Source: Pseudomonadota bacterium (GTDB lineage: Bacteria > Pseudomonadota > Alphaproteobacteria > Rhizobiales > Hyphomicrobiaceae). Taken from it: a DNA stretch of 64,000 nucleotides. A program made the position numbers and the translations under genes. The stretch covers positions 1 through 64,000 of the forward strand of contig JAEZRM010000098.1 in assembly GCA_023412805.1 (NCBI GenBank), read 5' to 3'. This document shows, piece by piece, positions 1 to 9,660 of the stretch. The notes beneath the pieces are model-generated. The model saw only the letters and a program-made list of their open reading frames with translations. It made no database searches and had not been told where the DNA came from. How positions within the stretch are numbered: position 1 is the first letter of the stretch; each line of letters opens with the position of its first letter.

Positions 1-86
1 GGCCAGCTGGCCCGCCCGGTGTATCTGTTTGTGCATGCTCGGAAGGGTGACCGCCAAGCGTCCCCTGATAGTGGAGGAACTCCCGA

Positions 87-1673
87 ATGACGTTTTCCAA
101 GTCGGTTCTCGCTGCCGTTGCTGCAGCGGGTCTGGCCCTGACTGCAGCGCCCTCGGCAATTGCCAAGGATCTGAGGATGGCGCTATCCGCCGAGCCGTCG
201 GCGATGGACCCGCATTTCCACAACCTGACGCCGAACAACGCGCTGACGTCGCACGTCTTCGACCGGCTGGTGCACTTCGACGAGAAGCAGACGCCGGTCC
301 CGGGGCTCGCGACGAGCTGGAAGACGATCGACGACAATACCTGGGAGTTCAAACTGCGCACGGGCGTGAAGTTCCATGACGGCTCGCCGTTCACGGCCGA
401 TGACGTCATCTTCACGATGGAGCGGGCGCCGAATGTCGAGAACAGCCCGGGCAGCTTCGCGCTCTATGTCCGCGGCAAGACCTTCAGCAAGGTCGACGAT
501 CACACGATCCGCGTGACGACGAAGGCGCCCTATCCGCTCATGCCGAACGACATGGCGACCATCGCCATCATTTCGAAGAAGGCTGCGACCGGAGCCAAGA
601 CTGACGACTTCAACTCCGGCAAGGCCGCGATTGGCACGGGGCCGTTCAAGTACTCGGAGTTCGTGAAGGGCGACCGTTACGTCGTCGTGCGCAATGACGA
701 TTACTGGGGCGACAAGCCCAAGTGGGCGAAGGTGACCATCCGGCCGATCAAGACCGGTCCGGCACGCGTTGCGGCGCTGCTGGCGGGCGACGTGGACGTG
801 ATCGAGGAAGTCCCGACCACGGATATCGCGCGTCTTCAGGGCGATGCGAAGGTCTCGCTCGGTCAGGGCCTGTCGAACCGCGTCATCTTCTTCCACATGG
901 ACCAGTGGCGCGACGAGTCGCCGTTCATCACGGCGAACGATGGCTCGAAGATCAAGAATCCGCTCAAGGATGTGCGCGTCCGCAAGGCGCTCTCCAAGGC
1001 GATCAACCGTCCCGCGATCGTCGATCGCCTGATGGAGAAGGCGGCCGTCCCAGCGTCGCAGTTCCTGGCCGACGGGTTTTTCGGCGTTTCCAAGAAACTG
1101 AAGCCCGAGGCCTTCGATCCCGATGGCGCCAAGAAGCTGCTTGCGGAGGCCGGCTTCCCGAACGGCTTCAAGCTGACGCTGCACAGCCCGAACGGCCGCT
1201 ACATCAACGACGCGCGCATGGCCGAGGCCGTTGCGCAGATGTTCACGCGCATCGGCGTCGAGACCAAGGTCGAGACCATGCCGCCGGCCGTGTTCTTCAA
1301 TCGCGCGTCGGCGGGCGCTGGCGGCAATCCCGAATTCAGCTTCATCCTCGTTGGATGGGGTGCGGGTACGGGTGAGGTGTCGTCGCCCTTGAAGTCGCTG
1401 GTTGCCACGTTCGACAAGACCAAGGGTATGGGCACGGCCAACCGCGGCCGCTACTCGAACCCTGTCCTCGACAAGGCCATTGATGAAGCGCTCGCGACGG
1501 TCGACGACGCGAAGCGTGGCGAGTTGCTTGCCAAGGCGAGCGAGATCGCCATCGAGGACGTTGGCGTCATCGTCAGCCACTATCAGCTCAATACCTGGGC
1601 AACGCGCAAAGGCCTCAAGTACACGCCGCGCACTGACGAGAACACGGTCGCGTCGAGTGTGAGCGAGCAGTAA
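87..1673 (+). CDS. ABC transporter substrate-binding protein, peptide/nickel type (SBP_bac_5)
   Basis: This is the periplasmic binding protein of a Dpp/Opp-type ABC importer and should capture a peptide or similar small solute. The 528-residue product opens with a Sec signal peptide (hydrophobic stretch at residues 5-22, AxA-type cleavage at SAIAKD). The family signature around residues 90-115 is clear (W.FKLR.GVKFHDGSPFTADDV), and the length is normal for family 5. GGAGG lies about 10 bases before the ATG. It heads a five-gene operon (binding protein, two permeases, two ATPases), and a stem-loop separates it from the permeases. The substrate cannot be told from sequence; dipeptides, oligopeptides, nickel chelates and glutathione are all handled by this family. 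Confidence 0.95.
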   Translation: MTFSKSVLAAVAAAGLALTAAPSAIAKDLRMALSAEPSAMDPHFHNLTPNNALTSHVFDRLVHFDEKQTPVPGLATSWKTIDDNTWEFKLRTGVKFHDGSPFTADDVIFTMERAPNVENSPGSFALYVRGKTFSKVDDHTIRVTTKAPYPLMPNDMATIAIISKKAATGAKTDDFNSGKAAIGTGPFKYSEFVKGDRYVVVRNDDYWGDKPKWAKVTIRPIKTGPARVAALLAGDVDVIEEVPTTDIARLQGDAKVSLGQGLSNRVIFFHMDQWRDESPFITANDGSKIKNPLKDVRVRKALSKAINRPAIVDRLMEKAAVPASQFLADGFFGVSKKLKPEAFDPDGAKKLLAEAGFPNGFKLTLHSPNGRYINDARMAEAVAQMFTRIGVETKVETMPPAVFFNRASAGAGGNPEFSFILVGWGAGTGEVSSPLKSLVATFDKTKGMGTANRGRYSNPVLDKAIDEALATVDDAKRGELLAKASEIAIEDVGVIVSHYQLNTWATRKGLKYTPRTDENTVASSVSEQ

Positions 1674-1688
1674 GCGCCTTACTTCACG

Positions 1689-1718
1689 TACCGCCCTCGC
1701 ATATTTGCGGGGGCGGTA
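1689..1718 (+). promoter_or_regulatory. Stem-loop between binding-protein and permease genes
   Basis: A 13-bp stem (1689-1701 pairing with 1706-1718, one T-G wobble) closes a TATT loop, 15 bases after the binding-protein stop. No T-run follows, so it is unlikely to be a full terminator. Such hairpins are known in binding-protein operons, where they protect the upstream mRNA or partly stop transcription so that more binding protein than permease is made. That role is inferred here. Confidence 0.6.
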
Positions 1719-1740
1719 GCGATTCCATCCGGAGCTGCGC

Positions 1741-2718
1741 TTGACCGCCTACATCATCCGCCGCCTGATGCAGAGTGCCGCCGTCGTATTGGCGATGTCG
1801 GTCATCGTCTTCCTCGGGCTGAACGTCATCGGCGATCCGATCTATCTGTTGATCGATCCCCAGGCGGATCAGGCCGAGATCGAGCGGACGATCCAACGCC
1901 TCGGCTTGGATCAGCCCATCTACATTCAGTACTTCAACTTCATCACGAACGCGCTGACGGGCAACCTCGGCACGTCGTTCGTCCATGGCACATCGGCGCT
2001 GAAGCTGATCGTCGATCGGATGCCGGCGACGCTCGAGATCGCGATCGCCGCGACGCTGATGTCGATCGTGTTCGGTATTCCGCTCGGTCTCTATGCCGGC
2101 CTCAAGCCCGACAGCTTTTTCTCCAAGTCCATCATGGCGACGTCGATCCTCGGCTTCTCGCTACCCACGTTCTGGGTCGGCATCATGATGATCATGGTGT
2201 TCGCGGTCATGCTCGGCTGGCTGCCATCGACTGGACGCGGGCCGACGGCAACCTTCCTCGGCATCACATCGAGCCTGTTCACGATCGATGGCTTGCGCCA
2301 CATCGCCATGCCGGCGCTCAACTTGGCGTTGCTCAAGATCAGCCTCGTGATCCGCCTGACGCGCGCCGGTACGCGGGAAGTCATCCATCAGGACTACATC
2401 AAGTTCGCACGCGCCAAAGGCATCTCGAGCAGCCGCATCGTCGGGGTGCATCTCCTGAAGAACATTATGATCCCGGTGGTGACCGTCCTCGGGCTCGAGT
2501 TCGGCAATCTCGTCGCCTTCTCGGTCGTGACGGAGACGATTTTCGCCTGGCCCGGCATGGGCAAGCTGCTGATCGATTCCATCCAGAGCCTCGACCGGCC
2601 CGTCATCGTCGCCTACCTCATCATCATCGTGCTGCTTTTCGTGATCATCAATCTCGTGGTCGATATCCTCTACTCGGTGCTCGATCCACGCGTGCGCATC
2701 GGGGAGAAATCCGCATGA
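1741..2718 (+). CDS. ABC transporter permease, DppB/OppB type
   Basis: First membrane subunit of the peptide-type importer: 325 residues with about six membrane segments. It has the DppB-like N-terminus (YIIRRLMQS) and an EAA-type cytoplasmic loop around residues 215-235 (FARAKGISSSRIVGVHLLKN), which contacts the ATPases. The chosen start is TTG at 1741, preceded by GGAGC; the N-terminal layout (short basic stretch, then a membrane segment) fits the family. Its stop overlaps the next start by four bases (ATGA), showing translational coupling with the second permease. Confidence 0.93.
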   Translation: MTAYIIRRLMQSAAVVLAMSVIVFLGLNVIGDPIYLLIDPQADQAEIERTIQRLGLDQPIYIQYFNFITNALTGNLGTSFVHGTSALKLIVDRMPATLEIAIAATLMSIVFGIPLGLYAGLKPDSFFSKSIMATSILGFSLPTFWVGIMMIMVFAVMLGWLPSTGRGPTATFLGITSSLFTIDGLRHIAMPALNLALLKISLVIRLTRAGTREVIHQDYIKFARAKGISSSRIVGVHLLKNIMIPVVTVLGLEFGNLVAFSVVTETIFAWPGMGKLLIDSIQSLDRPVIVAYLIIIVLLFVIINLVVDILYSVLDPRVRIGEKSA

Positions 2719-3641
2719 GCGTGACCGATGCCAACACTGTTCCGGCCCCCGTGGCGCGCCCCGCGGGCCAGACGCCGTTCCAGCGGTTCGTTGCGGATTT
2801 CACCGAGAGCCGGCTTGCCACGATCGCATTCATCCTGCTCATCGTGACCATGCTGCTGGCGCTGATCGCGCCCTGGATCGTGCCGCAGAACCCGTACGAT
2901 CTCGCACAAGTCGACATCATGGACAGCCGCCTGAAGCCCGGCACTCCCGCCGCCAGCGGCAAGTATACGCACTGGCTCGGCACGGACGGCGCGGGGCGCG
3001 ATCTCGTGAGCGCCATGCTCTACGGGCTGCGCATTTCGCTCGCGGTGGGCGTCATGTCCGGCGTCATTGCCATGGCGCTCGGCGCGGCGATCGGGCTCAT
3101 CGCCGCGTATGCCGGTGGTCGCACCGAGAGCATCATCATGCGCATCGTCGACCTGCAGCTCTCGTTCCCGGCGATCCTCGTCGCGCTCATGCTCATTGCG
3201 ATCCTCGGCAAGGGCGTCGACAAGATCATCATCGCGCTCGTCACCGTGCAGTGGGCTTATTACGCACGGACGGTGCGCGGTTCCGCGCTCGTCGAGAGCC
3301 GCAAGGAGTATGTCGAGGCCGCACGCTGCCTGGGGCTTTCGAATGCCCGCATTCTCTTCCGCCAGATTCTGCCGAATTGCTTGCCGCCGCTGATCGTCGT
3401 CGTCACCGTGCAGACGGCGCACGCGATCTCGCTCGAAGCGACGCTCTCCTTCCTCGGCGTCGGCCTGCCGCAGACCGAACCATCGCTTGGGCTGCTCATA
3501 TCGAACGGCTTCCAGTACATGCTCTCGGGTGAATACTGGATCAGCTTCTTCCCCGGCCTCGTGTTGCTGATGACAATCGTCGTGATCAATCTCGTTGGTG
3601 ATCAGCTCCGCGATGTCCTCAATCCGAGGCTCAGCAAATGA
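2715..3641 (+). CDS. ABC transporter permease, DppC/OppC type
   Basis: Second membrane subunit of the importer (308 residues). It has the DppC layout: a cytoplasmic N-terminus, one membrane segment at about residues 36-58, a periplasmic stretch containing HWLGTDGAGRD, then a BPD_transp_1 domain with about five segments. The EAA loop is visible as EYVEAARCLGLSN. The start overlaps the DppB-type stop (ATGA), and its own stop overlaps the first ATPase start (ATGA), so the set is translationally coupled. Confidence 0.94.
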   Translation: MSVTDANTVPAPVARPAGQTPFQRFVADFTESRLATIAFILLIVTMLLALIAPWIVPQNPYDLAQVDIMDSRLKPGTPAASGKYTHWLGTDGAGRDLVSAMLYGLRISLAVGVMSGVIAMALGAAIGLIAAYAGGRTESIIMRIVDLQLSFPAILVALMLIAILGKGVDKIIIALVTVQWAYYARTVRGSALVESRKEYVEAARCLGLSNARILFRQILPNCLPPLIVVVTVQTAHAISLEATLSFLGVGLPQTEPSLGLLISNGFQYMLSGEYWISFFPGLVLLMTIVVINLVGDQLRDVLNPRLSK

Positions 3642-4657
3642 CGGGGGCGGATGCGCTGAAGCAGGAGCCGACGCTCGCCGTCGACGGGCTCAAGACGCAC
3701 TTCTTCACCAAGGCCGGCGTGGTCAAGGCCGTCGACGGTGTATCGCTGCACGTCAATCCCGGCGAGATCCTCGGGCTGGTCGGCGAGTCGGGCTCCGGCA
3801 AATCGATCACGGGCTTCTCGATCCTCGGCCTCATCGATGCACCGGGCCGCATTGTCGAAGGCTCGATCCGCTACAAGGGCCGCGAGCTCACGACTGCGAA
3901 CGACGAGGAGCTGAGGTCATTGCGCGGCGATCGCATTGCGATGATCTTTCAGGATCCGATGATGACGCTCAATCCGGTCCTGCGTATCGACACTCAGATG
4001 ATCGAGACGGTGCGCGTCCATCACCGTGTGAGCAAGGCCGAAGCGCTGGAGCGGGCGCGCGCCGCGCTCGCCGAGGTCGGCATCCCCTCACCGGAAAGCC
4101 GCCTCAAGAATTACCCGCACGAGCTTTCGGGCGGCATGCGCCAGCGCGTGGCGATCGCAATCGCCTTCATCAACAAGCCCGACCTCATTATTGCCGACGA
4201 GCCGACGACGGCCCTCGACGTGACCATCCAGGCGCAGATCCTCGCGGAGGCGCAGGCACTCTGCGCGCGGACGGGCACGGCCATGATCTGGATCACGCAC
4301 GATCTCGCCGTCGTGTCCTCGCTCGCCGATCGCATTGCGGTCATGTACGCGGGCCGCGTTGTCGAGACGGGTCGCACGTCGGATGTGGTGAGCGCGCCGC
4401 GCCATCCCTATACCAAGGGACTTATCGATTCCGTGCCGAGCCACAATGCGCGCGGCAGCCGCCTCTCTCAGATCCCAGGCATGACGCCGTCTCTGATCAA
4501 CCTGCCGAAGGGCTGTGCCTTCCGTACGCGCTGCCCCCAGGCGATCGATGCTTGTCTTGAGGCACCACCGATCCGCGAGATCGAGCCCGGCCGCGAGATC
4601 CGCTGCTTCAATCCTGTGGGTGCCGTTCAACCAGCTCCGGCGGAGGCCGCACCATGA
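3638..4657 (+). CDS. ABC transporter ATP-binding protein, DppD/OppD type
   Basis: First ATPase of the importer (339 residues). Walker A (GESGSGKS), a Q-loop (FQDP), signature (LSGGMRQR), Walker B (LIIADEPT) and the H-loop (THD) are all present. The C-terminal oligopeptide extension contains the Cys-rich [15 protein letters not shown] segment; in DppD/OppD relatives these cysteines can hold an iron-sulfur cluster. It overlaps both neighbours by four bases. It would pair with the DppF-type ATPase downstream as a heterodimer under the two permeases. Confidence 0.95.
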   Translation: MTGADALKQEPTLAVDGLKTHFFTKAGVVKAVDGVSLHVNPGEILGLVGESGSGKSITGFSILGLIDAPGRIVEGSIRYKGRELTTANDEELRSLRGDRIAMIFQDPMMTLNPVLRIDTQMIETVRVHHRVSKAEALERARAALAEVGIPSPESRLKNYPHELSGGMRQRVAIAIAFINKPDLIIADEPTTALDVTIQAQILAEAQALCARTGTAMIWITHDLAVVSSLADRIAVMYAGRVVETGRTSDVVSAPRHPYTKGLIDSVPSHNARGSRLSQIPGMTPSLINLPKGCAFRTRCPQAIDACLEAPPIREIEPGREIRCFNPVGAVQPAPAEAAP

Positions 4658-5652
4658 GCGGTGAGCCTCTGGTCAGCGCACGCGGGCTCTCGAAGCGCTT
4701 CGTGAAGAAGCCTGATCTCGCCGGGCGCATCGCCGGTCATCTCGGCGCGGACGTGCGCGAGGAAACCGTGCACGCCGTCGATCATGTCGATCTTGAGATC
4801 ATGAAAGGCGAGGTCGTCGGTCTCGTCGGCGAATCCGGCTGCGGAAAGTCGACGCTCGGGCGCATGATTGCCGGACTGCTGACGCCGACCGAAGGCGAGG
4901 TCCAGTTCAAGGGCCGATCACGCGATGCGCTGTCGGGGGCGGAGGCGCACGCCGCACGTCTCGCGATCCAGATGATCTTCCAGGATCCCTATGCCTCGCT
5001 CAATCCGCGCGCGCGCGTCGAGGGCATCATCGGCGAGGCGCCGCTGGTGCACGGCATCACGACGCGCACTGGTATGGCCACGTACGTCGATGACATGATG
5101 CGCCGGGTCGGCCTCGATCCCGAGCTGAAGCGCCGCTATCCGCACCAGTTCTCGGGCGGACAACGGAGCCGCATCGGCATTGCGCGCGCGCTCGCGGTCA
5201 ATCCCGAGTTCCTCGTATGCGACGAGGCCATCGCGGCGCTCGATGTGTCCATCCAGGCTCAGATCATCAACCTCTTCATGGATCTGAGATCCGAGTTCGA
5301 TCTGACATATCTTTTCATCAGTCACGATCTCGGAGTCGTCCAGCACATCACCGACCGGGTGGTGATCATGTACCTCGGCCGTGTAGTCGAGGCGGCATCG
5401 ACCGAAACGCTGTTCGCCGGCCCCAATCACCCCTATGCGCAGGCACTCCTGGCGGAAGTGCCGCGCATTTCGACTGAGAAGCGGTCATTCCACCCGATCA
5501 AAGGCGAGATTCCCTCGCCCCTCAACCCGCCGAGCGGCTGTCATTTTCATCCTCGCTGCCCGCACGCCTTCGACCGCTGTCGCAATGAAGTGCCAGTGCT
5601 CAAGGAAATCGCACCGGCGCGTTATTCCGCCTGTCATCTAAACGACGGCTGA
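4654..5652 (+). CDS. ABC transporter ATP-binding protein, DppF/OppF type
   Basis: Second ATPase of the importer (332 residues). It carries Walker A (GESGCGKST), signature (FSGGQRSR), a Walker B region ([13 protein letters not shown]) and the H-loop (SHD), then the oligopeptide C-terminal domain with [14 protein letters not shown]. Walker B reads DEAIAALD where DEPTSALD is more usual; the catalytic Glu is kept and A/I variants occur in DppF proteins. Its start overlaps the DppD-type stop (ATGA). It is the last gene of the operon. Confidence 0.95.
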   Translation: MSGEPLVSARGLSKRFVKKPDLAGRIAGHLGADVREETVHAVDHVDLEIMKGEVVGLVGESGCGKSTLGRMIAGLLTPTEGEVQFKGRSRDALSGAEAHAARLAIQMIFQDPYASLNPRARVEGIIGEAPLVHGITTRTGMATYVDDMMRRVGLDPELKRRYPHQFSGGQRSRIGIARALAVNPEFLVCDEAIAALDVSIQAQIINLFMDLRSEFDLTYLFISHDLGVVQHITDRVVIMYLGRVVEAASTETLFAGPNHPYAQALLAEVPRISTEKRSFHPIKGEIPSPLNPPSGCHFHPRCPHAFDRCRNEVPVLKEIAPARYSACHLNDG

Positions 5653-5754
5653 CGTGTATGTTGACCGGGCGGCTGCGGGGTGGGGCTCCGCGGTGTTGGC
5701 CGGCGCACGTCCGGCCGCTCGACGCGTTCATGTCCTGTTTCGTCGGGGGGTGGG

Positions 5755-8028
5755 ATGGTAGAAAAGACACCGATCGAAAAGCTCAACAGTGGCGAGATGC
5801 CCGGCCTCGTCGGCTGGTATGAGCCGCGGCTCCTGGCGCGCGTCGGCGTGCGGACGATCATCTCGTCGGTCTTCGGTCAATATGCCGACCAGCGCCTCAT
5901 CCAGGCCGCGACGGACGTCGCGCCGGTCGAGACGATCATCAATCGCTACAATTACTCCGACATTCGCAGCGACGATCCGGACCGTCGCGTCGCGCTCGGC
6001 GAGAACGGCTCATTCTGGATCGACTACATCGCCGACATCGGCGATGGCTTCGACCAGACGTACACGACCGCCTACCTGCTCGCGCAGCCGCAGCTCAAGA
6101 TCAAGGACGTGGACGAGCCGCTGACCGCCGGTTCCATTCTCATCATGGGCGGCGACCAGTGCTATCCGCAGGCCACGCGCGAGGAATACAAGCTCCGCCT
6201 GCAGACGCCGTACGATTGGGCGTACAATGTTCCGACGGCCGAACGGAAGCTGTTCGCCATTCCGGGCAATCACGACTGGTACGATGGCCTTTCGGCATTC
6301 GACAGTCTCTTCTGTTCGGCGCGCGATCGCATGTCGCAGCAGAACGGCAACAAGATCGGCGGCTGGCAGTGCAAGCAGCACCGCAGCTATTGGGCGATCG
6401 AGCTGCCGTACCGCTGGTGGATCTGGGGTTGCGACATCCAGTTCTCGCAGTATCTCGACATCTCGCAGGTCAACTACTTCGAAGCGATCGCCGGGCTCAT
6501 GGGGCCTGGTGACAATCTCATCATCTGCATTGCTCAGCCGACCTGGATGATTGCGGACGAGCAGGGCTTTGACGAAGACAGCAACTTCTTCAAGATCACG
6601 TCGATCGCGCGCCGCCGAGGCATCAACATCTGCGCGGTCATCGCCGGTGACTGGCACCACTACAATCGCTATTACGCCCCCGGCATCGACGTGCACCTGT
6701 TCACGTCCGGCGGCGGCGGATCGTTCCTCCACCCGACGCACACGCTGAAGAACGAGATCTCCATCACGTGGCCAAATCCAAACGTCGCCACACCCGAGGG
6801 CCTCGAGACCAAGTTTCAGGCGGAGCCGGGTGTGACGTCCGAGCGGCAGGATATTCGCCTGAAGAACAACACGCCGAACGCTGCAGAATCCGAGACTCCT
6901 ACCGCGCCCGAAAAGCCCTCACGGCGCGAAGCCCGCCGCAAGCGCGCACGCGAGCGCACCGCCAAAGTCTATCCGAGCAAGACGACAAGCTTCCTGCTCA
7001 GTCTCAAGGGGTTGTTTTTCCCCCTCACGAACTACTTCTTCGGTGTCGGCATCGGTTTCATCTACTGGATGATCACCTGGCAGTTCTATTCGATCGCGAG
7101 CCAGCACAATATCTCGAACGGCCAGATCGATGTCGTCACGCCGGAGACGTTCTGGGGGCTCGTGGCGTACATGCCGCTCTATCTCGTCCAAGGGCTGCTG
7201 GTCTCCATATCGCTGGTCGCGATGATGGGGGGGCTTTGGATACTCCTGTGCTGGTATGTGGATTCGGTAGAGCGACCGCGATGGAAGCACTACCTCGTCA
7301 AGCTTCTGGTCGGCAGCGCGCACTTCCTCGCGCATGTGTTCGCGATGTTCACGATCGGGCTTGCGCTCGTCCTCTTCCACAACGAGATTACGCCGACCAT
7401 TAAGACGCAGGTCGACAAGATCTGGCAGGATCGCGCGCAGCAACCCGATATCGTGCGCGACGTCATCACCGAGACGCTCGAGCCGATCACGCGGCAGGCC
7501 ATCGAGCAGCGCCAGATCATCGAGCGCGAGGATCTCGCGCGTCGAAGCGGCCGCTCTATCCAATACCCGAGCAACAGGGAGTTGCCGCCCCTGCGTCCGA
7601 TCATGGAGGCTGTAGAGCCGACAGGTGAGGAGGGCGGAGGGCTGCCGTACAAGGAAGTGCGTCAGATCGTCGGTTTCGTGATGTACCCGATCGAGATGAT
7701 CTTCATCGGCGGCTTCATCGGCGCCTTTATTTGGGGCCTGTACTGGGTGCTGGCGGGCTGCCTCATGCGCATGCACACGGAGGATGCCTTCGCGGCGCTG
7801 CGGATCGGCGACTATCGCAACTTCCTGCGCATGAAATTCGAGCCGGACAAGGTGACGGTCTATCCAATCGCGCTCGACCGGACGCCGCCGCGCAGCTTCT
7901 GGATGGCACCCCCGCGTGACAAGACGCCGCCGCCGAACAATCCGCAGCTCGTGGGGACGAGCACGTTGCCGATCAAGCTCATCGAGGAGCCGATCGTGAT
8001 TTACTCGGTCTCGGAGTATCATCCGTAA
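5755..8028 (+). CDS. Membrane protein with N-terminal metallophosphoesterase-like domain
   Basis: About 757 residues. The N-terminal half resembles a calcineurin-type phosphoesterase: a GGDQCYP block, GNHDWYDG and GDWHHY correspond to the GD, GNHD and terminal His motifs. I cannot place a first DxH motif, so the metal site may be unusual. A basic linker follows (about residues 390-410), then roughly five membrane segments and a cytoplasmic tail. The open frame extends up to 5680, but I prefer the ATG at 5755 because a G-rich Shine-Dalgarno (GGGGGTGGG) directly precedes it. It starts 102 bases after the ABC operon; the lyase gene follows 37 bases later and may be co-transcribed. The substrate is unknown. 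Confidence 0.75.
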   Translation: MVEKTPIEKLNSGEMPGLVGWYEPRLLARVGVRTIISSVFGQYADQRLIQAATDVAPVETIINRYNYSDIRSDDPDRRVALGENGSFWIDYIADIGDGFDQTYTTAYLLAQPQLKIKDVDEPLTAGSILIMGGDQCYPQATREEYKLRLQTPYDWAYNVPTAERKLFAIPGNHDWYDGLSAFDSLFCSARDRMSQQNGNKIGGWQCKQHRSYWAIELPYRWWIWGCDIQFSQYLDISQVNYFEAIAGLMGPGDNLIICIAQPTWMIADEQGFDEDSNFFKITSIARRRGINICAVIAGDWHHYNRYYAPGIDVHLFTSGGGGSFLHPTHTLKNEISITWPNPNVATPEGLETKFQAEPGVTSERQDIRLKNNTPNAAESETPTAPEKPSRREARRKRARERTAKVYPSKTTSFLLSLKGLFFPLTNYFFGVGIGFIYWMITWQFYSIASQHNISNGQIDVVTPETFWGLVAYMPLYLVQGLLVSISLVAMMGGLWILLCWYVDSVERPRWKHYLVKLLVGSAHFLAHVFAMFTIGLALVLFHNEITPTIKTQVDKIWQDRAQQPDIVRDVITETLEPITRQAIEQRQIIEREDLARRSGRSIQYPSNRELPPLRPIMEAVEPTGEEGGGLPYKEVRQIVGFVMYPIEMIFIGGFIGAFIWGLYWVLAGCLMRMHTEDAFAALRIGDYRNFLRMKFEPDKVTVYPIALDRTPPRSFWMAPPRDKTPPPNNPQLVGTSTLPIKLIEEPIVIYSVSEYHP

Positions 8029-8065
8029 GTTCCGATCGGCCGAACGGCATCAACAGGAGCCCCCA

Positions 8066-8980
8066 ATGACGACATGGCTCGAACCGCAGGGCGGCACGGG
8101 AGAGCGCATGGGCGAGTGGCTTCGTCAGCGCCTGGCGGCCGGCGGGATCGTGCGGGCGCCAGGAGCGCATGACGCCATGGCCGGCCTCATCGCGCGCGAA
8201 GCCGGTTTCGACGTGCTTTATGTTTCGGGGGCCGCGGTGACTGCGAGTCGAGGGCTTCCAGACCTCGGCGTACTCACCATGGAGGAATTGACCGGCACCG
8301 TACGCGCAATCGCACGTGCGACCGGCCTGCCGCTGATCGTCGACGGCGATACCGGATATGGCGAGGCGCTGAATGCCATGCGGCTCGTGCGCGAGCTCGA
8401 GGATGCGGGCGCCGCCGCGGTCCACATCGAGGATCAGATCCTGCCGAAGAAATGCGGCCACCTGAACGACAAGACCATCATTCCCACCGAGCAGATGGCC
8501 GCCAAAATCGCGGCTGCACGCAAGGCGCGCCGCCATCTCACGATCATCGCGCGGACGGACGCGGCCGCTTCGGAAGGCCTGCAAGGGGCGATCGCACGGG
8601 CGCGGGCTTATGCGGCGGCAGGCGCCGATGTGGTGTTCCCGGATGCACTGACGAGCCTCGAACAGATCCAGGCCTTCGCCTCGGCCGTGCCCGTGCCGAC
8701 GATGATCAACATGACGGAGTTCGGCCGCACGCCGCTGATCGATGCAGCGACACTCGATGCGGCAGGCGTGCGCATTGTCATCTGGCCGGTGTCCTCGCTG
8801 CGCATTGCCGCGCAGGCCATGGAGACGTTCTTTGCGGAGCTCGCACGTGATGGCACGACCGCTCCACAACTCGACAAGATGCAGACGCGCAAGCGCCTCT
8901 ACGAGCTGATCCGCTATCACGATTACGAGGCGCTCGATGCGTCGATCGTGAAAAGCATCGCGCCGGAGCAACCCGGCTAG
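8066..8980 (+). CDS. Isocitrate lyase/PEP mutase family enzyme (methylisocitrate lyase-like)
   Basis: A 304-residue TIM-barrel enzyme of the PEP mutase/isocitrate lyase superfamily. Features seen are the Mg-binding VDGDTGYG block near residue 90, the VHIEDQ strand, and the catalytic loop motif KKCGH (residues about 129-133) typical of methylisocitrate lyase (2-methylisocitrate to pyruvate and succinate). No other methylcitrate-cycle gene (prpC, prpD) is nearby, so an oxaloacetate decarboxylase or a related C-C lyase is possible. AGGAG sits about 9 bases before the ATG. Confidence 0.85.
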   Translation: MTTWLEPQGGTGERMGEWLRQRLAAGGIVRAPGAHDAMAGLIAREAGFDVLYVSGAAVTASRGLPDLGVLTMEELTGTVRAIARATGLPLIVDGDTGYGEALNAMRLVRELEDAGAAAVHIEDQILPKKCGHLNDKTIIPTEQMAAKIAAARKARRHLTIIARTDAAASEGLQGAIARARAYAAAGADVVFPDALTSLEQIQAFASAVPVPTMINMTEFGRTPLIDAATLDAAGVRIVIWPVSSLRIAAQAMETFFAELARDGTTAPQLDKMQTRKRLYELIRYHDYEALDASIVKSIAPEQPG

Positions 8981-8985
8981 CCCCC

Positions 8986-9660
8986 TCAGCCTCCGCGCAT
9001 CTTGCGGAGATGAATGTAAAGCGCGCCGCTGCCGCCATGACGAACGTGTGCCGGTGCGATGCCGGCGACACAGTCGCGCAGTTCCGGCGCTTCGAGCCAC
9101 AGCGGAACACTGCGGCGCAGCACGCCCCGCTCGGTGCGCCCGAAAGAGTCGTGCCCATTGTGGGTATCTCGCTCTGCCCCCTTGCCGGTGATGACGAGAA
9201 CAGTGCGCAGGCCATCGGCGCGGGCGCGCAGCAGGAAGGCGCGCAGCCGACGCTCGGCATTGGCCTGCGTGAGACCATGCAAATCCAGACGCGCGTCGAT
9301 CTCGACATGACCGCGAGCAATGCGGCGCGCCTTGCGCCGCTCGATCGGAACGAGCGGCGGCGGCGCTTTCGGCAGGAGTGCGCGCTGCGGCTGAGGCGGC
9401 GGTGGCGTACGTGCAGCGTTCGGAGGCGCGCCGGGCTTGGGTAACGAGGGCACTCGAATGGGTGAAGGCTCGGACTTCGGCTTCGTCTCATCGGGAGGCC
9501 CGACGTCGGGCACGCGGGCCTTGGCTTTCTTGAGCGGTGTCACCGAGCTTGCCGTGTGATGCCAGAGTGCCAAGTCCTCGGGCGATGTACCGCCTTTCGC
9601 GGATCTGCGTTTACTTGGGCCGGCGCTCACATCACGGCCGTGCGGCGGCCGCTTCGTCAT
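8986..9660 (-). CDS. Smr domain protein
   Basis: A 224-residue protein with a long Pro/Lys-rich, probably disordered N-terminus (to about residue 105) and a C-terminal Smr domain. The hallmark LDLHG lies at residues 125-129, followed by VLVITGKG and HGGSGALYI. Stand-alone Smr domains are small nucleases or nucleic-acid-binding modules related to the MutS2 C-terminus. Its ATG overlaps the mltA stop (four bases), so the two are translationally coupled. The downstream gene converges 5 bases away. Confidence 0.88.
   Translation of the reverse strand: MTKRPPHGRDVSAGPSKRRSAKGGTSPEDLALWHHTASSVTPLKKAKARVPDVGPPDETKPKSEPSPIRVPSLPKPGAPPNAARTPPPPQPQRALLPKAPPPLVPIERRKARRIARGHVEIDARLDLHGLTQANAERRLRAFLLRARADGLRTVLVITGKGAERDTHNGHDSFGRTERGVLRRSVPLWLEAPELRDCVAGIAPAHVRHGGSGALYIHLRKMRGG

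Noticed and set aside
183..1580. 465-codon minus-strand frame across the binding-protein gene
   Set aside because: It is the antisense shadow of a clear SBP_bac_5 gene, is Arg/His-rich and has no domain.
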